Source: Xestospongia muta
Taxonomy: Eukaryota > Porifera > Demospongiae > Haplosclerida > Petrosiidae
Direction: 5' to 3'
Assembly: GCA_963693285.1 (NCBI GenBank)
Contig: OY848917.1
Coordinates: 26,785,745-26,849,744 of the forward strand
DNA: 64,000 nt
Position 1 is the first letter of the stretch, and each line of letters begins with the position of its first letter. Below the pieces are notes generated by a model. That model did not search any database. It saw nothing but the letters and a program-made list of their open reading frames with translations, and was not told the DNA's origin. Position numbers and translations under genes: made by a program. Below are positions 55,601 through 64,000 of the stretch, piece after piece.

Positions 55601-57474
55601 TTAGTCCCTCAGAGAAATAATAGTATCATCAAAATAATTTTAGGACTACATTTATTATTATATTGTTTATTTCTTTATGCAAGCTAAAGTAATGAAGCTC
55701 TTTTAGGCCTGGGTATAGTTAGGTAAGTTCTTGTTGTATACGTGCATTCTCTGATCATAGCAATTAGATGTATTACAAAGCACAACTTACCATTCTCTTC
55801 TCTCAGAGAGTCCTTTCCAAACAGGAATAGTCTTGACGTTCTGTATAATGAGTTTTTTCCACAACTTTTCCTCTGATACGATATGGTACCACTCAGAACA
55901 TACCTAATGTAAAAGTGTTGAAATTATGACTGAGGTGTTGTAATAGTTCATACTTGCTCTGCTTTGCTTAATGACTCAGCGTCCAAGTAAGAGAGAAATT
56001 GAGATGTTACACAATGGCGAACTTTAGAGAAAAAATTAAAGCATATTAAATTATATTACCTATTTATAACATGTATTATGATTATATTATACTTATATTG
56101 CTTCAATAACTAACTTTAAAGTATGTAAGTAAAGAACTACAAACATACTGAAACGTAACACGAAATATATCACATGTACACAACATGACACGCCCATCAA
56201 TCAGCAAACACTTATATGAGACTTACCTTCCTTGTCTCCAAAAATAGATTCAAATTCTTTAATCGTTTGGTCTATATCAGTGGATGCTTGTCCAATTTGC
56301 TCTTTCTGTGCAAAAGCTTTTTCTGTTATAATGAAAATGTACACAAAAAGAATTAAAAGTACATGTATATACGTACATGAGTATATAGTATATAATATAT
56401 AATATAATATAATACCTTTACAGGTTTGAGCTTCATGTCCTCCAATTAGTCTTGCTGTTAATAAAGTGATACAATATGATTGATATTGTTTGTAACTGAC
56501 CATAATCTTTAAGGATAGTATATCCAAATGTCATGTTTTCAGTAGTACTATTTAGTACATTAGCAAATACTTGTAGATTATGATGATTACTGTGAACAGC
56601 ACCACGAATAGCTTTAAATAAAACACCTTTTATTTCAGATTGAGATCGGCCAACACCATTGATAACGGACAAAGTTGAATCAGATATTACTTTCTCCTCC
56701 CAAAGGATCTGTGCAACACTGTTTAGATTATGTAAGCATAGTGAGAGGTTGCCATAATGATTGCGTAGAATATTACTAGCACTATCTTGAGGATTTGTTT
56801 GAGAAACAGTCTTCTCTTCATTTGGAAATTTTTGATCTAGAGATAATGATCTTACAACAAAATTTAATTTTATTTCTTACCATACGCAGTGAGGATTTCA
56901 TTTCCCAAGGAATTCGTTTCCTCAAACTTGGACAATATTGTAGCAAATACTTTAAGTTTCTTGTAATCAAGAGATACTGCTGTATATATAGCCGTTAATA
57001 GTGCTATCTTCTTATTATCCAATGAGCACTCTATTCCTTCTAACTCATCAAGTGTTTGTTCATCAATACACCTTTCACTATACAATAAGTGTGACATGTC
57101 AATAGGACATATCATAGCTTGTAACACTGCAGCATGGTAGTGCCCAAGTATAGTGCTAGCTTCATTATCTGGTACTGTATATGCATAGAGAAAAAAATGG
57201 AACAATTAAAGATATGTATGAGTTTACTAGTTCATTACATAGCTAATGATGAGTATATAATCTTTCTTGCTAATAGACATAATGTTAAACTACTGAACAA
57301 CTTATAATTATGCATATATCTATATATAAAACAAATTGTACTGGTAGAGGCATTAAATATAGTAAATGCTCATCAGATACCATTCAGCCAGTTTAAAGTT
57401 AAATTGAATAGAAAGTATCTATACTCACACAATTGGTCAATATTTAGTTTGTCTTCGATATCTTCAAGCGCCAT
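52601..57474 (-). CDS. BTRC: Beta-TrCP-type F-box/WD40 protein with two N-terminal death-fold-like domains
   Basis: 17 exons (57474-57429, 57174-56881, 56836-56501, 56454-56416, 56322-56227, 56021-55954, 55903-55791, 55328-55241, 55189-55052, 54608-54490, 54441-54336, 53723-53580, 53526-53408, 53225-53163, 53102-53055, 52888-52810, 52759-52601) give 684 aa in one frame. From about residue 271 it follows beta-TrCP/Slimb closely: F-box [20 protein letters not shown] and LWKKLI, then [31 protein letters not shown] and seven WD40 repeats, the last including [11 protein letters not shown]. Beta-TrCP is the substrate receptor of an SCF ubiquitin ligase that reads phosphodegrons (IkB, beta-catenin). 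Residues about 16-113 and 120-225 are two related helical repeats, each ending (V)FA.(I/V)L...G..IL..YG; their layout suggests CARD/DED-like death folds. The usual beta-TrCP dimerisation segment was not recognised. Confidence 0.85.
53281..53400. repeat. Three tandem 40-bp repeats in an intron
   Basis: Three head-to-tail units at 53281, 53321 and 53361, each with CAGCCACTAAAGTGCTATCT and two or three variable bases. On the gene strand the array starts 7 bp after the splice donor of exon 13 of the beta-TrCP-like gene. Confidence 0.95.
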
Positions 57475-57567
57475 ATCTAGAGAGAGCTATTATTTACACG
57501 AATCAGCATGTCCAGGATAATGTACACATCAAGAAGGAGGAGGTGGGTTTGCTGTCTCCAAACTCTG

Positions 57568-57623
57568 CCACGCCCTTCGAGCTGAGATTGTAGAACCACG
57601 CCCTTCGAGCTGAGATTGTAGAA
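57568..57623 (-). promoter_or_regulatory. Tandem 28-bp duplication with CCACGCCC boxes upstream of beta-TrCP-like ATG
   Basis: CCACGCCCTTCGAGCTGAGA and the next 8 bases occur twice without a gap, at 57568 and 57596, about 95-150 bp upstream of the start codon. CCACGCCC is a Sp/KLF-type GC box. A duplicated proximal promoter element is the simplest reading. Confidence 0.5.
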
Positions 57624-58714
57624 TTGATAATTATAATTATTCAAGTCAATAAAAAAAAAATTTTCTGAAAAATTAGAGTGAATAGCTAATGTTAGTCTTT
57701 TACAAAGAAAGTAAATAATATAGTGGGGATAGAAGCATATCATCCATACATAATATCATATATATAGGCAAAGATATATAGAATACACTAATATCTTTTT
57801 ACTCTATATATATTCTTTTGTAATCAGTTAACATTCTTTAATATTTCTACCTATGGTATTATCGACAATTATCTAAAAATGTAATAAACTTTTTGCATAA
57901 AAAACGTCATGCTTTAACGTGGCTACTTATGATGGATTATTAACCTCGCTTATAACTTACTATGTGCCTACTTGACAGTTTGAAAAAATCATTGGTTGCT
58001 ATATGTATTGGCAAATCAAAAGATGTGTTTACTTTCATTCATTACTCTCAAAGGTTGCATACAGCAATATATGAGAACAAAAAACATAACCTGTTACATA
58101 TATATGTACATAAGGTGTAGTTTAAAATGATATAACACACTCTGACACGTTTACATTACCAGTATTCTGCTTGACACATTTAACAAACTACTTATGACAA
58201 CATGTACTGATCACATTGTCAATCATATGTCTTACTAGTATAATGTGTTTTACAAATTATTTGTACTACAATGTTCTATTTACTGTATTAGTGTTGGTGA
58301 ATGATGCTGTTCATTATAAAGTTATTATTTCTGTTATAACAAACAAATAATGTTTATGTACATCTAATGATTTCACAATTACAATAGTATACAGATCATC
58401 TCTTACACTGCTTACCATGTCACTGCTTATAACTTATAACAACAGACATGTGATGAGAACATTATTTTAAGGTGATCTCAGCCAAAATTAAAAAACATGT
58501 ATTTTTAGTAGTGGGTGTAAATTGTTTTATATAATCAACACAAAGCAGTGGAAAGTGTTTGCCCATCTAAAGGTATGAAGATTTTGTGTTTATTAAAAAA
58601 ATGATTACAGATATTAAATGTTTCATTATAATATATGGCTCTTGTTACTGAGAAGATCATTAAGTTTCCTTTTGATGTGAAAAATAAATATTTACTATGC
58701 AACTTCGTAGTAAA
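57624..58714. other. Intergenic, with an old copy of the receptor 3' flank
   Basis: No gene seen. About 58330-58450 (ATAACAAACA..., TCACAATTAC, CTCTTACACTGCTTA) resembles 59180-59290 and 63365-63490, so it is the oldest of three repeated 3'-flank segments of the beta-helix receptor array. Confidence 0.6.
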
Positions 58715-59160
58715 ACAATCTTTTAAAAACTTTAAAAAAAATCAAATATTGTTTTACTATCAGTATTATTTGTATTAATCTGTGGTATTATACATTCAAA
58801 TTCCATTCCATAATTCCAAAAGTCAAGAAGATATTTAAGAAGCCTCCACTAATTAACTTCTAATAATATCGAACTTCCTTCAACTATCTATGCTAAAATG
58901 CATCCAGGATCCAATGGTATTAACAAAAACTTTGACATCAGTTTCAATGGATGTATCAAAATTAATGGATACTAAATGAGAATCTCTTTTGTTTGTTGAC
59001 TAGTGTTGTTAATTCTGACACCATTTGCTGATTATATATGTAATCCATATTTGTCATGTACTCTATACAGTGTATTAATAATATAATAAGAAAATTGTAC
59101 TGTCTTAACAAATGTTTATTCAAGTCATATAATGCATTTTTTTGTGTTATTGCTGGCAAA
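58715..59160 (+). pseudogene. 3' fragment of a beta-helix/multi-TM receptor gene
   Basis: Aligns with 62895-63340 of the full gene: last TM segment region (ATCAAATATTGTTTTA), cytoplasmic tail (CCAAAAGTCAAGAAGATAT, GATATCGAACTTCCTTCAA-like words), the stop CTTTTGTTTGTTGACTAG, and the 3' UTR that follows it. Frame changes and small indels break the reading frame and nothing upstream of the last TM segment remains. Confidence 0.8.
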
Positions 59161-59511
59161 TAAAAACTTACTTTTTCTATTATAACAAACAGTTAACGTT
59201 TATCCACATCTTTTGATCGTTTGACAATTACGATTATCATAAAGGTCACATCTTAGTCTACTTAGAATGTGACTACTTGTCAACAGACACGTTTCTGCAA
59301 CGAGTTGTATTTAATCGACGTCTTGTGTTTTTTTTTACGAAACGGTAGTCTATTTAATAGCGATCTATTTCGAACGTCATCGACTTTACTAAACATTTGG
59401 TCCTCGTAAAGATCTATAGAAGAAACAAGATCTCTTAAAAGGTGAATATATTGACACAAACGACACCGCATATAATTTAGTTCATGTTGTACTGTTGAAT
59501 GCACGACTGTC

Positions 59512-62500
59512 ATGATGAGCTCGTGTTATATCTATTATATAACGTCAGTTATACTGTATATATGCAATGGATGTGTTTCTGCTTCTGAGTATTATGTCTC
59601 TGCAGATCCTAATGGAGAAGATTGTCCTTCTACTAACCTACCTTGTCACAACATCTCCTTCTATACTGCTGATAATGCATCCTACTTTACTGATGATACA
59701 ACCTTCTACTTTCTAAATGGAACTCATACTCTACAAGGTGTATTGGTGATCAATGGAGCAAGCAATATAATTCTACGGGGAATGGATTCTATAGAACAAG
59801 GCTTCCACGAGACAGTTATGCAATCTACCTCAGTAATAACGTGTAGTAATTACAACAACAGGGGTATAGAATTTGCTAATAGCACAGATGTTATATTGAA
59901 ATCATTAACAATAGCAAACTGTGGGTTCAATACTTTTATCAGTAGCCAAATACATCCTCGCAATGCCAATGTTAGCTTATTCTTTGTTGACACCAATAAT
60001 GTCAAATTGGAAAGGGTATCAGTCCAGAATGGTTCAGCTTATGGACTCTGTCTAGTCAATAGTTTTGATGTGTTGGTTGTTAATTCAACATTTGCCAATA
60101 ATGGAGGTCCTAAGACTACAGGAGGTAATGCATTAATTGTCTCAGATGGCCAAATTGAAGCACAGTACTTAATTAATATTGTGAATTCAAATTTTACGCT
60201 GAGCGTAGCAGCTGGCATGAATTTGTGGTATTTTAATGAAGTTCAGGTAATGATTGAAAATTGTAAATTTTCACACAATGTCGTTGGATATGGAGGAGGA
60301 GTGTACATTCAATCACAGGGAAACGGTAGTATTGAGTTTCGTAACTGCACTCTATCTAACAATATTGCTCGGTATCGTGGGGGAGGAGTGTATATGAACT
60401 TTTTTAAAGGAGATGGTAATATCAAGTTTGATAACTGCACTATATACAACAATAGTGCTCACAATTATGGAGGAGGAGTGGACATTGACTTGCAAGTAGG
60501 AGGTGGTAGTATAGAGTTTAGTGACTGCACTATATGTAGCAATATGGTTGGGTATAATGGAGGAGGAGTGCATATTGACTTACATGGAGGTGATAGTATT
60601 GAGTTTAGTAACTGCACTATATACAGCAATACTGCTGATTATGATGGAGGAGGAGTGTACATTGATTCCTATGAAGTAGGTGGTAGTATTGAGTTTGGTA
60701 ATTCCACAATAAATAACAATACTGCGTACCTTGGATCAGGGCTGTTTATCCGTGCTATAGAAGTTGCTTTAACAAATAGCTTTTATTTCAAAAATGTTTC
60801 ATTTCATTTTAACAAACCAGGCACTAAACTCGCTGTTTATCGAAAAACACTTCAATCTGCTGTGGCATTATTCAACATTGCTAATATTTTATTTGACCCT
60901 ATTGAGGTTAGTAATCATACTATAACTGGTTTAGTGTGTTTTAATAGCCATTTAACATTTGATAGAGATAGCATATTTAAAAACAATCTTGGAATTTATG
61001 GTGGAGGAATTGCTTTATATGAGTCATCCCAGTTGTTACTAAAAGAACATGCAAAGATATCATTCGTTGCTAATCATGCCAATAAGTCTGGTGGTGGAAT
61101 CTATGTATCACAAATTCTTGATGTAGACAAGGGCATTGATTGTTTCTTTGAAGTTATTCTTCACCACTCTTATTATAATTCTAACGCTGTGTTATATTTT
61201 ATCGACAATACAGCTAACATATCAGGTGACGTACTATATGGTGATGTAGGTAATTGTCTTAATAAGACAGATTTGAATAGCCTCTTTAACTATACTGAAC
61301 AGGAAGGTAATTCAGTAGTGTCATCAGATCCTATTCAAGTGTGTTTTTGTGAATCAAACAGACAAAACTGTTCTATTGAAAATATTACTATGACTGAAAT
61401 ACCTGGGATTGATCTCAGTGTAACACTAGCTATTGTTGGTTTAAAGGATGGCTTAACAGAGGGTGTGGTAAACTTGACATCATCAGATAGTTCATTTACT
61501 AAGACAAATGAACTAAATGCAAAATGTACAAATATTTCCTTTAGAACAAACCTTTCATTGAACACAGCACAAATATATGCAAAACTTGAAAGTTCAAGTG
61601 ATCCTTCATTAACTAAAACCATTGATGTTACAACTCAGCCATGTCCAGTTGGATTTACATTGGGAAAGGTTGGTTGTGTTTGCAGGCCTGAATTAAATTT
61701 ATCTTCAATAACTTGTGATATCAACACTCAAACTATAACCAGAAATGGTGATATGTGGATTGGTTACAAAAATGGTTCAGACTGTTTTATTGTCCGTCAA
61801 AATTGCCCCTTTGATTACTGCAACGACGAAACAATTCAATTTAAAGTCACCTCTCCTGATCCACAATGTCTTCACGAAAGGTCTGGAATGCTCTGTGGAC
61901 AATGTAAAAAAGGATTCAGTCTCACATTAGGTTCCAATCAATGTGAAGAATGTACTAATGACAACATAGCTCTTATCATTCCATTTGCTGTGGCTGGTAT
62001 ATCATTAGTAGCTTTCATTATTGTTTTAAATCTAACTGTATCAGTGGGTACCATCAATGGACTTATATTCTATGCTAATGTTGTCAAAATATACGAACAC
62101 ATCTTCTTTTCTAGTGGTCCCATTCCAATTCTTAGTCAGTTCATTTCCTGGATCAATCTTGATCTGGGTATTAAAACTTGTTTCTTTGATGGTATGGATT
62201 CTTGTAGTAAGACGTGGCTTCAGTTTATCTTTCCAGCCTATGTTTGGTTTATTTTAATAGTTATCATAATATTGTTACGATATTCAAGCAAAATGGTTCG
62301 ACTTGTGGGAAGACAAGTAATTCCAGTACTAGCCACTATGATCCTTCTCTCTTACACCAAACTGATACGCACTGTTTTTCATGTCATCTATCACACCAGT
62401 ATTCATTGTAATGATGACAAATTTGTAAGGTGGTACATCGATGCAAATGTCCAATATGCAGGAGGTTGTCATCTACCATTGTTCCTGCTCTCACTGGCTG

Positions 62501-63192
62501 TCCTCATTTTACTAATTGTTCCATATACCTTCTATCTTTTAACCATTCCATTATTTGAAGGACCTCTATCAAAATACATGTGCTGCCAAAAGCTGTCAAC
62601 ATATATGAAGCCTTTCTTTGATGCATATGGAGGTCCATATAAGGACAAGTGTCGTTTTTGGACTGGATTATTACTACTAGTTCGTGTTGTCTTAGCACTG
62701 GTTGTGTCTCTAGATACTGAGGCTACAACAAGTTTGATTGTGTTAACATCTCTATTAATTGCTATTAATTTCATGTATTTCTTTTTAAGAGGAGTGTATC
62801 AACAGTTTCCTTTGGTTCTTCTTGAGGTGATTTTCAATCTCAACTTAATGTTGATGGCTCACATGAACCTACAAAACTTTAAAAAATCTAAACAACAAGA
62901 ATCAAATATTGTTTTAGTATTGTTATCATTTGTCATATTCTGTGGTATTATACTCTATCATATTTGGGATCGTCTGTTAAAGTCTCATTCACAACAACTA
63001 ATTCCAAAAGTTAAGAAGATATTCGAGAAGCCTACTCCACCTTCTAATGATATCGAACTTCCTTCAATTATCCCTGCTAAAATGCATTCAGAATCCTCTG
63101 ATAATGAATCCAAAACGACTTCAACATTAGTGTCAAGGGATACATCAGAGTTAATGGGTATGAAACGAGAAACCCTTTTGTTTGTTGACTAG
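59512..63192 (+). CDS. Single-exon beta-helix receptor with multi-TM C-terminus
   Basis: 1226 aa without introns. MMSSCYIYYITSVILYICNG... is a signal peptide (cleavage likely after VSA, about 25). Residues about 60-560 form a right-handed beta-helix (pectin-lyase-like) made of strands such as SIEFSNCTIYSNTADYDGGG, with many N-glycosylation sites. A cysteine-rich stalk (about 710-815, SGMLCGQCKKGFSLTLGSNQC) leads to about 7-9 TM segments from IIPFAVAGISLVAFIIVL (about 822) to LLSFVIFCGIILYHIW (about 1145), then a tail of about 75 residues rich in Ser, Thr and charges. Sponge genomes hold many such genes, often named probable outer membrane protein pmp by similarity of the beta-helix alone. A surface receptor or adhesion role is inferred; no ligand is known. 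Start: first of two adjacent Met codons. Confidence 0.85.
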   Translation: MMSSCYIYYITSVILYICNGCVSASEYYVSADPNGEDCPSTNLPCHNISFYTADNASYFTDDTTFYFLNGTHTLQGVLVINGASNIILRGMDSIEQGFHETVMQSTSVITCSNYNNRGIEFANSTDVILKSLTIANCGFNTFISSQIHPRNANVSLFFVDTNNVKLERVSVQNGSAYGLCLVNSFDVLVVNSTFANNGGPKTTGGNALIVSDGQIEAQYLINIVNSNFTLSVAAGMNLWYFNEVQVMIENCKFSHNVVGYGGGVYIQSQGNGSIEFRNCTLSNNIARYRGGGVYMNFFKGDGNIKFDNCTIYNNSAHNYGGGVDIDLQVGGGSIEFSDCTICSNMVGYNGGGVHIDLHGGDSIEFSNCTIYSNTADYDGGGVYIDSYEVGGSIEFGNSTINNNTAYLGSGLFIRAIEVALTNSFYFKNVSFHFNKPGTKLAVYRKTLQSAVALFNIANILFDPIEVSNHTITGLVCFNSHLTFDRDSIFKNNLGIYGGGIALYESSQLLLKEHAKISFVANHANKSGGGIYVSQILDVDKGIDCFFEVILHHSYYNSNAVLYFIDNTANISGDVLYGDVGNCLNKTDLNSLFNYTEQEGNSVVSSDPIQVCFCESNRQNCSIENITMTEIPGIDLSVTLAIVGLKDGLTEGVVNLTSSDSSFTKTNELNAKCTNISFRTNLSLNTAQIYAKLESSSDPSLTKTIDVTTQPCPVGFTLGKVGCVCRPELNLSSITCDINTQTITRNGDMWIGYKNGSDCFIVRQNCPFDYCNDETIQFKVTSPDPQCLHERSGMLCGQCKKGFSLTLGSNQCEECTNDNIALIIPFAVAGISLVAFIIVLNLTVSVGTINGLIFYANVVKIYEHIFFSSGPIPILSQFISWINLDLGIKTCFFDGMDSCSKTWLQFIFPAYVWFILIVIIILLRYSSKMVRLVGRQVIPVLATMILLSYTKLIRTVFHVIYHTSIHCNDDKFVRWYIDANVQYAGGCHLPLFLLSLAVLILLIVPYTFYLLTIPLFEGPLSKYMCCQKLSTYMKPFFDAYGGPYKDKCRFWTGLLLLVRVVLALVVSLDTEATTSLIVLTSLLIAINFMYFFLRGVYQQFPLVLLEVIFNLNLMLMAHMNLQNFKKSKQQESNIVLVLLSFVIFCGIILYHIWDRLLKSHSQQLIPKVKKIFEKPTPPSNDIELPSIIPAKMHSESSDNESKTTSTLVSRDTSELMGMKRETLLFVD
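60270..60730 (+). repeat. Coding tandem repeat of the beta-helix
   Basis: Four to five units of about 120-130 bp, each with GGAGGAGTG, TTTAGTAACTGCACTATAT-like and AACAAT words. The units are more alike at DNA level than the rest of the helix, which points to recent unit duplication or gene conversion. Confidence 0.8.
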
Positions 63193-63490
63193 TGTTGTTA
63201 ATTCTGACACCATTTGCTGATTATATATGTAATCTATATTTGTTATGTACTCTATACAGTGTATTAATAATATAGAAAATTGTACTGTCTTAACAAAATG
63301 TTTATTCAAATGCTAGAATGTCTTTTTGTGTTATTGCTGGCTAATGAAAAGTAACTTTTTTCTATTATAACAAACAGTTAATGTTTATGTACATCGTATG
63401 ATCTTTTGGCAATTATAAATAGCATAAATGTCACCTCTTACACTACTTAACTTATGACTACTTATTACAACAATCACATGACAACAAACT
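63193..63490. repeat. 3' UTR/flank repeated in the receptor array
   Basis: The 3' flank of the full gene (ATTCTGACACCATTTGCTGA, TGTACTCTATACAGTGTATT) repeats that of the upstream fragment at about 58988-59290, so whole gene units, not just exons, were duplicated in tandem. Confidence 0.85.
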
Positions 63491-63554
63491 TTTAATGTAA
63501 TCATGGTCAATAACATGGTAGAACAATTATATGTTATACATGTATATAGTTCAT

Positions 63555-64000
63555 ATATTGACCAAACTAGACTAAACACAAAGTGTACCAATGTTACCTT
63601 GAAAGCAAACTCTTCATTGAACACAGACAAGTATATGCAAAACTTGAAAGTTCATTCAATGATCCTTTACTAGCTAAAGTCATTTAAGTTACAATTGAGT
63701 CCTGTCCAATTGGGTTATGTTGGGTAAAAACAGTTGTATTTGTAGGTCTGAATTACATTTGCCTTTGAGTCAATATCTTGTGATAGTAACACTCCAACTA
63801 TAACTAGAAATGATGATATGTAGATTGGTTACAAAAATTATTCAAACTGTCTTATTGTCTATCAATGCTGCCTTTTTGATTACTGGACTGATGGAACAAT
63901 TCAATTTAAAGTCACTTTTCCTGATCAACAATGTCTTCACAAAAGGTCTGGAATACTCTGTGGACAATGTAAAAAAGGACTCAGTCTCACATTAGGTTCC
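63555..64000 (+). pseudogene. 5'-truncated, frame-broken copy of the beta-helix receptor, runs off the window
   Basis: Aligns with about 61490-61940 of the full gene, the cysteine-rich stalk: AAGTGTACCAATGTTACC, CTTCATTGAACACAG, then TCTGGAATACTCTGTGGACA. A 4-bp difference after GAACACAG, an in-frame TAG after GATATG and other changes break the frame. No signal peptide or beta-helix precedes it: only 360 bp separate it from the previous gene's stop. The TM half would lie beyond 64000. Confidence 0.8.

Noticed and set aside
59512..63192. Bacterial contamination, because the beta-helix resembles chlamydial Pmp-type repeats
   Set aside because: The protein has a long multi-TM C-terminus, lacks an autotransporter barrel, and is embedded among intron-rich animal genes with its own decayed copies alongside.

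Overview
The window reads as genomic DNA of an early-branching animal, most likely a demosponge of the Amphimedon type. That is an inference from AT-rich sequence, dense genes split by short introns, a phase 1-1 EGF/Kunitz exon-shuffled secreted protein, a beta-helix plus multi-TM receptor in tandem copies, and a TRANK1-like gene. No tRNA, rRNA, CRISPR or bacterial operon structure was seen. Exon models were built by hand from GT/AG sites. Each of the three complete multi-exon host genes, and the matrix gene from its first visible exon, sums to a whole number of codons without an internal stop.

Layout. (1) 0.5-15.5 kb is a nested mobile-element cluster. Two facing, near-identical arms of about 2.7-3.1 kb (about 3095-5815 and 8005-11130) each carry a broken HECT-type E3 ligase gene. 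Between them lies a two-exon, apparently intact DD35E integrase gene (6081-7715, minus). Outside the arms sit two inverted 365-bp pieces of the same non-LTR reverse transcriptase, a tandem array of about 190-bp units, and a short CGTGAATT-rich array. (2) 15555-27048 (+) is a 28-exon gene for a very large secreted matrix-like protein: EGF repeats, two Sushi domains, a long unrecognised core with coiled coils, two Ig domains, then alternating TIL, Kunitz and eight-cysteine modules. Its 5' end is not found. (3) 28430-47329 (-) is a 16-exon gene for a TRANK1-like protein of about 3625 aa: a TPR/ankyrin module present twice, then an SF1 (UvrD-type) helicase region and a long helical tail. (4) 48847-52200 (+) is a five-exon family-92 glycosyltransferase, head-to-head with the TRANK1-like gene. 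The two starts are flanked by mirror copies of one 35-bp element. (5) 52601-57474 (-) is a 17-exon beta-TrCP-type F-box/WD40 gene whose N-terminus carries two extra helical domains that resemble death-fold (CARD/DED-like) domains. (6) 58.3-64.0 kb (+) is a tandem array of a beta-helix/multi-TM receptor: one full single-exon gene flanked by two decayed partial copies.

How the genes fit together. The five host loci lie in alternating orientation, so tail-to-tail and head-to-head pairs alternate; there is no operon-like logic. The strongest candidates for something undescribed are the beta-TrCP with death-fold-like N-terminal repeats (a possible direct link between oligomerising death-fold signalling and SCF ubiquitination), the inverted HECT/integrase element, and the mirrored promoter pair.
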